Source: Agelas oroides
Lineage: Eukaryota > Porifera > Demospongiae > Agelasida > Agelasidae
Length of the DNA stretch: 64,000 bases
Direction of reading: 5' to 3'
Assembly: GCA_949130485.1 (NCBI GenBank)
Contig: OX422186.1
Coordinates: forward strand, 7,068,792 to 7,132,791
Shown here: piece after piece, positions 1-10,600 of the stretch
How the letters are laid out: the number at the start of each line of letters is the position of its first letter
How positions within the stretch are numbered: position 1 is the first letter of the stretch
Notes under the pieces: model-generated
Databases searched by the model: none
Told to the model about the DNA's origin: nothing
The model's input: only the letters and a program-made list of their open reading frames with translations
Translations under genes and position numbers: made by a program

Positions 1-62
1 AACGTTGAGAGTATTTATACTGATGTGCAAATTTCGAAGGCCATGACGGTTGATAAAATGTC

Positions 63-3000
63 TCATAGATGCAGCTCAAAGTCCAAATCCACTTCTCCTT
101 CCCTTGACTCCCACTGCAGATCATCGTCTGATAACGTATTTGAAAGGACACCTTCCAGCCAGCTGGTGGTTAACTTTTTCATTCCAGTTTCAATGGGATC
201 CACAAAGGGTGGTGAGGTGCGTTCTGCCTTTTTCACAGTTACTTCCTTATCAGTAAGGTATGAGGCCATTTTGGTGATATCTTTATTAGCATCCCTGACG
301 GTATGTGCTGTGGCTTGAGGTGTTACACCAAACTGGTTGTCAGCCTTTTTTGCAGCCTCCATTAGGAAAAATGCACTGGGGGATTGTGCTTTGGGGTTGC
401 ATTAGCACCACTGGCACGCAGTGCTTGTTTAATAACCCTATAGCAAATAGAAATTATTAGAAAGTATTTAAAGAACTGTGAGGGTGAACTCTAGCCTTGT
501 TCCCAGGCTCTCCCCGCTAAGGAGGGAAAGAGCCTCGGAATGAGGCTAGGTAAACTCTATTTACTTAATACAGTTTTTGGAACAAAGCTAGCAAGCCACT
601 AAATACATTTACATAACTTACAAATTATAGTGTTCCATGACAAGGTCCAAAGGCTTTCCTCGTCCTGGTTTGCCTTCCATGTTGACTGTACGATTATTTA
701 CGGCTATATATGCTATGTGTTTTGGAAAATCAGCTTTAAGATTGGCAAGCAAATTTGCTGCTTCTACTGAATAGTTTTTCTTTCCTGTACCAAGAAAGCG
801 TGGTAGCCACAGTTGCCAGTGTCGAATAATCTGAGGTCCATCCTCAAAACGAATGGCATTCCTTAAGTCACTGTATAGAAATCCCATGTGAAGGAAGGTG
901 CAGTGGAACAAATAGACTGGATCATCTGATGCCACAGGATAAAATACATCGGATACTGTTGCCATTGCAATGCTCTCTAACCACTCCAGGGTTGGTTCCT
1001 GCTCAATGGGATCGTCAGTTGAGTCCACATTCAGAACAGTGCAAAGACGGGCTATTAAATGAGCTTTGAATGCATGGAGTAGAAACTCGTCACCAACATT
1101 GAAAACCTTCACTTCTTTACTCACACGGACTCGGTGAATATATTCCCGGAGGTTACACAGTGAGCCAGGTTGTGAAGGTGAGCCCCAAAAGATGTTAAAT
1201 ACCACACGCAAACATTCCCACAAAAAGTGAAAATCTCCTAGAGTGACAAATGGACAACAGAATTGATGCTGCATTTCACTGGATTAGATTGAATTTGTTT
1301 ACCTGGAAGTTCATGGGCCCATATCAGGCGATCTTTGTAGTCAAGCTCACATTGTCTCCATTTTTTTCATGCTCGGATGTTTTTACAAGTCAATTGGTCT
1401 CCCACCACAACCTACATGTATAGTATAATATGATACTCAAAGATGCCACAAGCTTTGTCTGTAATATACATACCTGAGGTTCACCACTTAGTTGAGCATC
1501 TTTCATCAATTGGCTAAGGATGTCAATGGTTTCTGATTTATACTTTTCATCCTTCTGTAGGAGTTTCATTGGAGCAACTACTGACTTTCGGACTGGGTTT
1601 GGAGGATGCTGAGCTGGCACAAGTGATGACAAATCAGACAGTGAGCTGAACTCACTGACGAGAAAGCTCATGAGAAATCGAACAGCTCGCTTCTCAAGCA
1701 CACTTGCATCTTCTGCGCTGGGAAGGATATCACTAATTGTAAGAGCTTTTCTACTCTGCTGGGGGTGGGTATCGAACCAGTCAACATCCCAGTCTGGTAG
1801 CTTCTGAATTTTGACAGCCAGGCGAGCAGTGCTATTCATCATAGTTGCATGCTTATCTGTAGTGATGAAAGAGCTTTTACTAAACCTGTTATTTGGAAGA
1901 AAGTGTCAATGAACATACCTTCATGCTCATGGCGAACTGTCAGATGGATATTTAGATTATCATAAATCCATAACCAGTGACCTGTCCTGATCACCTCTAA
2001 GTAGTTTGCATCTACTGTTAGTTGCCGGAGGTAGTCCCAGGTTGCAGTATAAGACATACATATCCCAGTGTGGTTCAAAACTGTCAAAGGCTGTTGGGAA
2101 GAGTCTAGGAATGATGTTTACTGCTTTATGTAACATGATTAGTGCTTCATACATATCTTACTTGCCGGCTTGTTGCTCTTGCAATTAGCATCAAACTGAT
2201 GAGGAGCTGTATTCCTTTGCTCTTCTATTTCTAGCATTAAGAAGACAAGAAAACGAAGCTACAGCCTTCAACTCCTCCACACTTCGGTGATCTGACTCAG
2301 TGGTGATACTACAACTGGTATTAGCAAGTTGGATGAAAAGCTGGTACAGATCTGGAGCATGTGCTTGAAGTTCATCAACGACGCCATCAATCGAGAAATC
2401 ACGGAAGTGTTCAAGTGTGTCTGGACCATGAACAGCATGTTGCACTACAAGATCCATTTGGTGGGAAAGAGTGCATGGTTGAGAGTGTTCCAGGTGTGAC
2501 TGAAGTTGCTGGATTCTCTGACGCAATTGCTCATTTTCCTCTCGTAGAGAATCAACCAAGGAAGACTGGTGCACTGAAGTGGATAGGTCCACTGAAGCGG
2601 ATTGCTCCAATGAAGTGGATTGCTCCTCTGAAGTGAAGGATTCTCTGGCAGATTCCATACCAAAGACATGCACTTTCCTGCTCTTTCCAGATCGTCTGCT
2701 GATAGCCTGTGAAAATGCTTCAGCAATCGACTTTGAGACTGTGTACTGATTGACTACATGATCTGGAAACTGCTTCCCAAGCTCCTCCTGTATGTCGGAG
2801 AATTTAACCTTTTTTGCTTGGGGCCCTTCTGTTGGAGATTCACGGAACACTTTCTGTAGCCTAAATTAAACCAAATTTATGAGTGTAATTTTTACTGCTT
2901 TTATTATGTAACCCACCATTTAACTTGTGAATCTTGAGATGTCATTCTGACGTTCACACAGTAATAGCAATGTCAACACGTGGAGCTTGCTACTGGATCT

Positions 3001-3235
3001 TGCTATATTTAGTCTGGTGCTTTCCCTTTGTTACTGTTTTTAGTCGCAACCTTGATAGTGCGCATAATGCGTGTGGCGGCCAGTGGACACGCGGCTATGC
3101 AGTTCAAAGCGCTAGAAGAATCATTATTTTAGATTCTAGGGGGGTCAAAAAGCGTACTTGAAAGATGGCAAGAAAATCTGTAATTTTTGTTGTGTGACGG
3201 TTAGCTAGCTTCGTTGTTGACCGAGTTGGAGACAT
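63..3235 (-). pseudogene. DUF6589-domain gene, seven exons, decayed
   Basis: Exons on the minus strand, from splice signals and reading phase: 3235-3158, 2853-2162, 2104-1919, 1856-1474, 1411-1303, 1237-622, 437-63. The N-terminal part (exon 2) has a basic stretch and a coiled coil (LREENEQLRQRIQQLQ). Family landmarks follow in order: VLNHTGICMSY, GHWLWIYDNLNIH, VRHEHEG, MMNSTARLAVKIQ, VVVGDQLTCKNIR, LPGDFHFLWECLRVVF and GKPLDLVMEHYNL, which I recognise as the DUF6589 pattern of animals and fungi. Its biochemical role is unknown. Most exon junctions agree in phase, but the copy is broken: an in-frame stop near 1377 just after the GDQ motif, a frame change near 2215 and another near 400; the exon 2/3 phase also does not fit. 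The first exon (26 codons) is inferred only from a start codon, a GTACGC donor and phase. The family call is fairly sure; whether it was a host gene or was spread by a transposon cannot be told. Confidence 0.72.
492..548. mobile_element. Palindromic mini-element (TAGCCT..AGGCTA family), 9-bp target duplication
   Basis: A 57-bp near-palindrome begins TAGCCTTGTTCCCAGGCTC and ends in GAATGAGGCTA. It is flanked by GGTGAACTC (483-491) and GGTAAACTC (549-557), a 9-bp target duplication with one mismatch. The same ends recur at 5119, 31174, 55244, 59888 and elsewhere. A 9-bp duplication fits Mutator-like transposition; that superfamily call is inference. Confidence 0.75.
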
Positions 3236-3423
3236 CCATTTTAACGCAGGAAATGTGATCACTACGGTAAACACCAAGGTAAAAAGACGAGCTGTGAAGA
3301 ATTTGACGAAGCGCGCTGCAAATATCGGAGTAGCGGTGCGTGGGCGCTCGTAACTTTGCGGTTTATTCCACCCCCGCGTAATTAAGTCGCGTCTACCCTT
3401 GACGTCACGCACGTGATAAAATG

Positions 3424-3471
3424 TACCAGGCTCTCCCCCTCCTTAGCGGGATGAGCCTGGGAATGAGGCTA
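3424..3471. mobile_element. TAGCCT..AGGCTA family mini-element, left end lost
   Basis: The core CCAGGCTCTCCCCCTCC pairs with GGGATGAGCCTGGGAATGAGGCTA. The right terminus is intact but the left terminus is replaced by unrelated sequence, so no target duplication can be read. Confidence 0.5.
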
Positions 3472-3544
3472 GACTTAATTAACGTTGTTAAATTTGGTGT
3501 CGACAGTGACAAATCCTGCTGTGTGCCATGACAAAGTAATAAAT

Positions 3545-3598
3545 CAGCAGTTTGCTGCTTGCTCAGGCTCGCCCCATGATGATGAATCATCTCACTAG
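3545..3598 (+). repeat. Dispersed 50-bp module (GCTCAGGCTCGCCCC..)
   Basis: The module has GCTCAGGCTCGCCCCATGAT, then GATGAATCAT and CTCACTAGTA. Diverged copies lie at 6552-6605 (plus) and 42497-42552 (minus). The first sits at the edge of the inverted-repeat element that follows, so the module is probably a transposon end. Confidence 0.5.
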
Positions 3599-3603
3599 TA
3601 ATT

Positions 3604-4559
3604 GGGTCACTCTAAAAGTAGGAACGAGGAAATGAGAAATGGGAAATGGGAAACGAGGAAATGAGGAAATGGAAAGAAAGCACATTGCATTTTACCCAGC
3701 AAACTGCTGACATTTTGTTACTGCAGTCTGTGTGATGAGAAGTTAATGTCCATCCAGCATTTATTGAGGTCATCTGTACCTTACAGTTGACACCAAAGGG
3801 GTATGCAACGGCATTGCATATTGCATCATGGTCGGCAAGCTAGTACTTCACTTTTGGCAGCTTGTTAGCTTTCTTTGAGTTTGTTGAATTACTTGTACCT
3901 TGTTCCAACTTTCTACATCTTCGGTTTCTTGCTTCATTGGAGCCACACATATGTATTTGTTTCACATACATGCAGCACTATTATTTACAAAAGCATGACT
4001 AATATACAAATGCATGTTTGCAGTCATTCTTCAGTGGATATATATACACACACCAACTTAACAGCTTTATATTTGAGAGAAGGAGAAATGTAGCAAAAGC
4101 ATCAATGACGGAAGTTCTTATATCCCACTGTTGTCGAAAGCGAGCAAAACATGGGGAGACATAATTTGATATAATTTAATACTGTGCATGCGTGATTTAT
4201 AATTGCATGCACTGGGTAGAGGAGGTAATGTTCAACAGCTTTATAGCTAAGTGAGACGATTCTACAAGAATAATCAGCACTAGCAGTAGCATGGATCGAA
4301 TAACTGGAGTGTGTGCATATAGTATACTTTGTCAGTATATAGTTGCTTTCCTCATCAGAGAAGGGTAATGCGAACAAAAGTATAGGCCTATATACCCCCT
4401 CTAGCAAATACTTGAGCTACTTTGCACAACACGTACACTCTACTGTCCTGTTTTACAACTCACCACTTGCATCGTTGCCGTCTCCATTTCCCCATTTCTT
4501 CATTTCCCCATTTCCCATTTCTCATTTCCCATTTCCTGTTCCTACTTTTAGAGTGACCC
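3604..4559. mobile_element. Non-autonomous DNA transposon with terminal inverted repeats (~955 bp)
   Basis: The ends GGGTCACTCTAAAAGTAGG (3604) and its reverse complement (to 4559) continue inward as (GGAAATG)n-like purine-rich arms of about 70 bp. Outside both ends a further inverted match, GCTCAGGCTCG, is seen, so the true element may reach about 3535 and 4575. The interior has no convincing coding region. Confidence 0.65.
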
Positions 4560-5118
4560 GAGCCTGAGCGAGCCCCTCACTAGCGTGACTACATTGAGCA
4601 CGTGTGTGTGTATCTATGCTTGCTTAATGGCCGACTTGCATAATGACGTCACGTACGAGGGCTGGGGTAAAACTTCAGCAGCTGGCCATAGAGAATGTAT
4701 GGGGAATTCCAAACGCGTGTTGAGAAGATCCATCAGTTTGCTTCGCGGAAAGAGCGATCGTCTCCATGCGCTAATATTTGCTACCCAAAGAGTTGGTGTA
4801 TTCATAAGTGAGTCCAATGGCCGTATTGCGTGCAGTGCGCGGCGTTAATTGACTGGAAAGCCGCCGATGGTTCAGCTCATGATGTCTACCAATATGCTAT
4901 TTCTGGAAAACGGCCAAGACCTCTGTCTTGAAACTATTTGTAAGCCACCTTTTTGTATATATTGTGTACAATATTTCTGTTTTGTGCAATGGGGAGGGTG
5001 GGAAGGCATGAATAAGCCAGATTTACAGCTGAATTTGTATGATTTAATTAGTTGCAGCTGCTGGGATATGTGGGTATGCAACTTTTTCTTGGAGAGAGTA
5101 ACCAGAAAGTAGACTGTG

Positions 5119-5205
5119 TAGCCTCTTTCTCAGGCCCCCACCTGGCTTTCTGTTGCTTGCTGTATGGTGGTAAGGCTGGGTGGGGCTTGCATGGGAATGA
5201 GGCTA
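5119..5205. mobile_element. TAGCCT..AGGCTA family mini-element
   Basis: TAGCCTCTTTCTCAGGCCCC pairs with GGGAATGAGGCTA. An AGACTGTG octamer lies next to both ends (5111-5118 and 5209-5216), an imperfect target duplication. It is nested in the 1.5-kb inverted-repeat transposon. Confidence 0.6.
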
Positions 5206-5251
5206 CTGAGACTGTGTGTAGCTGAAGGTTTGCAGCAGGGTATCACATGTA

Positions 5252-5320
5252 GCATTGTTCCCAGACCTTCTCCAAGTCAACGTTCTGATTATTTGCAGCA
5301 CGGAGAAGGCCTGGGAGATT
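5252..5320. mobile_element. Degraded TAGCCT-family mini-element
   Basis: TAGCATTGTTCCCAGACCTT pairs imperfectly with AAGGCCTGGGAGAT. This is an older relative lying next to the better preserved copy at 5119-5205. Confidence 0.4.
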
Positions 5321-6822
5321 TTCACATGATTGATATGAATTCGTGACGGAGGCAAAAGGGTCAAGAGATGTCAAGGTCTTTCTGGTAGTTAGTGTCTGTT
5401 GTTGTTGTTGTTGTTGTTGTTCAGGGCAAAAGAACGCATGCATGGGTAAAACACATCACTATGAGTGATGTTCAATTTACACATTCCCCTCCATACGCTT
5501 TCACAGGGCCATAAATTGATGCTCTCCTTAGATGCCGATGAAGGCGACCATGAACTGTGCAGTGTGCAGCAGACCCAAGAGACAATCCTCGAAGAGCTGC
5601 TTCTGTCCAAGAAGGAGCACAACTGAACTTGCATGATCAGTGTTATACTGTTGTTCTGTACGTACTACCATTTTAGTCTTATAAAATATGACATGGTACA
5701 GTGTAGCTGAACCATGGCTAAATCATGGAGGTGTGCATGTATGTGGGCGGGGCAGCGGGTTCTGCGCCTTCTACAGGATCAATTCAAGTGAAGTAAGTTA
5801 TCTCTGACGCTGACTCTAACTTGAGGTAGCTGTGAGGGCAGTTGTAGCGATTGTAATTGAGACTCTTGAGCGTGTGCGTAGCTTTGCATGCTAGCCGAAA
5901 CGTTGCGCAACGTCCGAAGCGCATAGGAACTATTCGGAGGATAGAACATTCTGCTGTGGTCAATGCATGCGAAAAGAGCGGCAACAGCTACTATTGATCA
6001 CAAGTTATAACGGTGTTTATCAGGTGGGATACAAAATCCCCATACATTCTCTATGGCACGCCGTCGAAGTTTTACCCCAGCCCTCGTACGTGACGTCATT
6101 ATGCAAGTCGGCCATTGGACCGACCACTTACCGTAAATTTCAAATGAGCGCATTCAAATTTTTAATATTTCACGATGACGTGTAATTCAGCTAAGCCGTG
6201 AGAACGAGCGTGAAGGGCTACTACCAGACTGCAGGGTCGACGTGAAAGAGAGCGAGAGCGAAGACGATTCAAGTTGAATGCTTTGGCAGCACGCATGGGC
6301 GGCAACTTACTTTCTGAACTATGGTGAGTCTGACGATCGCGTGACAAGGCATGCTACGAGTGACAGGCAGCACGGGATGTACGCTGGCGCTTGGCATGAC
6401 CGCTCATACATAGCAGGGATCCCCCTGCTAGCTCATGGTTTGACTGTGAAACTTAGCCCGTAGCCATAGTAGTCTGGCTGGACGAATAGCCGCATGTCTG
6501 TGTGGGCATCCCAAATGCAATCTGCTACCATGGATAGAGTCTATAATATCCATGCTGCCACTAGCTCAGGCTCGCCCCAGGATGATTCAACATCTTTCTA
6601 GTACTAATGTCTGGATCAGTCCACACTTTATCTAGAGATTATATCCAGGTGCGGGTGTTCTGGATGTCCTTCTTGGCTGTCTTTCATAAGTGTCATCACC
6701 TTGGATCTAGCTGGCTGCCAGGGATATCAAGTTGTATGAAAATCATACTTACAGTCCGCATGTGGCCCACGGCTATCACGTTAAATTACAGCTTCAAAAC
6801 GTGGAATGACATATGCCAGATC

Positions 6823-7050
6823 AAGAGCGCATAAGAATGGGCAGCTAGAGTAAGAGCGTGTAACTCCAATAGAAGCCCACAGTCTGATCAAAATTATTGA
6901 ACCGTACTAAAATAGAACACCCGGCACATGCTTAGCAACAATATGCGCAGCTACACAGTACGTGTTACTATTTTTAGTATGATTCAATGATTCCGACCAG
7001 TTTCAAATTTATGAAGTTACACGCTCTTACTCTAGCCGCCCGTTTTTAGG
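6823..7050. mobile_element. MITE with AAGAGCGCATAAGAA.. ends
   Basis: The left end is AAGAGCGCATAAGAATGGGC, followed by AGAGTAAGAGCGTGTAACT. The right side is the reverse complement TTACACGCTCTTACTCTAGC, with the last bases degraded. A longer copy with intact ends lies at 46654-46912. No coding content. Confidence 0.65.
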
Positions 7051-7612
7051 CCAGATATATATATAAATACACACACACTTATATATGCAGATATATATTT
7101 AGTCATATCATGCCTGTGAGGGATGTAACTGAATTTTAAGCATGAGGAGTGCAGCACCTGAGTGCCAAGTGCTTATAAAACAGTTACATCCTGAATGGGC
7201 TTAATTTAACTGATTTATTATGTGTTGGTACAGTTAGAGAGTCATTTAGCCCTGGAAAATTGAATGCAGCTAGCCATTGCAACTTGTTGCTAGCCTCTTA
7301 ATGTTAATTTTTTGCACACCATGTGCAAGGCTACTTTCACGCGTGTTGGTGTCAGGGAAAAAGGAGGGTTGTGGAATAATACTGAATGCCAAGATTTATT
7401 TAGTCACAAGAGTCTCATAATAAACTGTGCAAAATGTGTTGTGGATATGTTATGAGTGTAGTTTAAAGTGAGTGTCAATACTGAGGTTTCAGGCCATCGG
7501 CTTCAGGCGTAAGTGATGTTTTGAAGTGACTAATATTCATTTACATTCCCACAAGTATGTTCTTCAGACAGTAAATTTGTTGCAAAACGTATATTCTGCT
7601 ATGATTTTGCAG

Positions 7613-10600
7613 CTTCAACTTCTTGCAACTAAGCTCCATTTTCCTTGAGCATATTCCAAGACAGTTGAGAGACATCTTCAAGCAGAGGATCCTAGCAAAG
7701 TATAAGAAGGAATGGTTAGACAACCAAAAATTTGGAGCATGGCTGATTCAGCAGGAGAGATGGCACTCTAAACTGTTATATGATGAGAAACATGAACTCA
7801 GCATTGGAATTTCAGAGGAGTGGAACTCCCCCTTGTTGTTCCATCTTTTACTGTATTCCAGTCATTGCCTTCTGGCAGAACCGATTACCCTAACACAGGC
7901 CAACCTCTATCACCAATCCAACTTGGTAATGTCATCAGTACACAATGCTGTGGACTTGACTGAGATTTTTTGTTCAGGTGACAAGGCCATATTTGACCTA
8001 GGACAAGAGAGCTTCTGTAGTGAAGTGGTTGCTGTTCATAGAGACTACCTGCTCCTCAAGCACCCTTTCCAAAGCACACAGCCCCAGTCTCAAAGTGCAA
8101 TCACTGTCCCATTGTACAAATGTAAGCCACAATGGCTTGCTGTGGAAAAGCTCTACTTTCTCAGCAACAGATATTTCGGCTACTGCAAGACAGCAATGGT
8201 GACAAGTGAAGAACTGCAACAGGTTATTTTGGAAGTAGAGGCAATTTATGCTGCTTTAAAGATTCCGCAACAACTCAAGTCAAAAATGCTGGCTGATGAA
8301 AGTGGTAAGTGTACATCAGCTTTCCTATTTGTTGAGTAGTGTACAAGTACAGTGTAACAAAATGTCAGATGACTAGACAATGTGCTTTTGATTTGAAGGT
8401 TCCGTAATCTCTCGAAAATATGCCCATGGGCGATGAACTTAAGTGGCTCCTCAAAGAGAGGGTGGGTGTATTATCGAGAGTTGTGATATTTCTCTCGAAA
8501 ATACGCCCACCTCACACACAGTTAGTCTAGTCCAAGTTATGTACGCATATAGTGATTCTGCAATGCCTCTTTTGTCAAGCGTTTGCTTATGCAATAACTA
8601 CAAATGGTGTCTGCCTTTATTTGTTAGTCCCTTATGGAACACCGTGTGTGTCACAAAAATCCGGAAAAGTAAACGACACGCGTTAGAGATAAACGACAGG
8701 CGTTAGAGATAAGCGACAGGCGTTAGAGATAAGCAACAGGCGTTACAATGAAGTAAATGACAGGCGTTAGAGGGAAAGCACGACAATTGCTGCGACCAAA
8801 ATTTGAGCTATTCCAAAGTACTTTTCAAAGCTCTAATTATACTGCCCTATTGGTCAACACATTTATTGCGCATATGTGCCGTTGCCCTAACAACACCCTA
8901 AATTAACCCTATCCCAACCCTAATAAACCCTAACCCAACCAATCAGATTAGAGCTTTGAAACGCACTTCAGTATTACAGCCCAGCCCCCTCACGTGAGCT
9001 AGGTGGGGTCTGAGCACGAGAATATCCCTGAGACCATAGATAATATAATAATTATGCTATGCTAAGACTATCCTAACGCCTATCGTTTCCTAATGCCTGT
9101 CGTTACTTCCTTGTAACGCCTGTCGTGTTTACTTTTCCATGACACACGGCGTTCCATAGTCTCTCTCTCCTCTTGCACAGTGCTGCTTCTTTGGTGCTTC
9201 TTGCTTAACATAACTGCATGTACTGCAGTCTAAATAGGTGGGCGTACTTTCGAGCGAAAAGCACGCTTTGCAACAACTTCATTCAAAAAAGGGGGGTGGG
9301 CTTAGTTTTGAGGGTGGGCTTATTTTTGAGGGTGGGCCTATTTTCGAGAGATTACAGTGTAACCTGTCTTTCAATGTTACAGAAAAGGTCCCAGCACTTG
9401 AAGTTGACAGAATGGTGAGACAGTACACAGAGCAGTGGACGATGGAGAACCAGCAAATGAAGAAGTTAAATAATGAACTAGGAGAAGAGGTGGTTCAGCT
9501 CATGAATGAAGACATTTCTCACGTGAAAGGGAGAATACAAAAGATTGAACAAAGTTAGTGAGCTAGACACAAGCATTTAGCATTCAGTAGCTGCACTGTA
9601 TAATAATCATAAATCTTTTCTTTATATGTAACAGCTCTGTGGGAGGCAGAAGAAGTAACGAGCAAGGGAGAAGAACAACCAAACCTTCAGCAGGAAGCTG
9701 GAGTATGGGACAGAATTCAACAAGCTACAGGCAATATCAAGCCTCAAACCAAGACAGCTTCAGATAATGTTGTAGCACTAACAAATGAGCAGAGAGTAGT
9801 CACTAAATGTTGCTCAAGGATAGAAAGGCTTAGCCAGGTTTATTCACATGCTACAGCACTTAAGCAGCATGAGATTGAGTTGAGCAGAACAGAATCTCAG
9901 CATGACACTTCACAGCAACAAATATCCACTGCAGTAGTGTGCCATGCTATCAAGATTGTTAAGGAAGTCTCAGCGGGATGCAAAGAATCTGATAAAAAAC
10001 TGAGTGAACCCGAAAGTGCTGATTCTACCGTTGCTAATGAAACAAAAGCTACTGAAGAAGCAACTGCCCTTCATAGTCAAGACACGAATGAGATTGAGAA
10101 GATTGAAGGTGCTACAAGGTTTTTCCAGGAAAGCAGTGAGTTGGTGTATCGTTTATCTGTATATTGCTTACCTATTGCTGCAGAAGCATGCTCCCATTGG
10201 GCACATACTTTACTTCTCATCAGCTAGCCATTGTGTGATAAGCATGCATGTGACAAGAGAGGCATTGCAGAATCACTGCGTGCATCCATCTGTAGAGCTA
10301 GACTAATTATGTGTGAGGGGGCATTCAGAATATCATAACTCTCAAAAATATACCCACTCCCCTATCGAGCCACTTAAGTTTATCACCCATGGGTGTATTT
10401 TGGGGAGATTAGAGTTTTTAGCTAGCAAAGTGTCATTAGTTGCTAAGCAAAACTCAAAATGTACATCCCAAATTTTGGCCCCCTCCCTAAAGGGCTGGTA
10501 GATACAGGCAAGCCTCTAAATCCTGTTGACGCTGATGGCAGTTGTTCATATACTATGACCTACTGTATGTAGCACACCATTGTCATTCACATATTTCGTT

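Larger units (their letters stand above)
4626..6116. mobile_element. Non-autonomous DNA transposon with ~80-bp inverted ends (~1.5 kb)
   Basis: The left arm (4626-4704) and right arm (6037-6116) are reverse complements: AATGGCCGACTTGCATAATG, then a TGACGTCA palindrome, GTACGAGGGCTGGGGTAAAA and CATAGAGAATGTATGGGG. The interior holds two TAGCCT-family mini-elements (5119-5205 and about 5252-5320), a (GTT)n run near 5398-5420 and no recognisable transposase. I would call it a deletion derivative. Confidence 0.7.

Noticed and set aside
8880-8940. Interstitial telomere array
   Set aside because: The hexamers are irregular and few; too weak to call beyond a remark.
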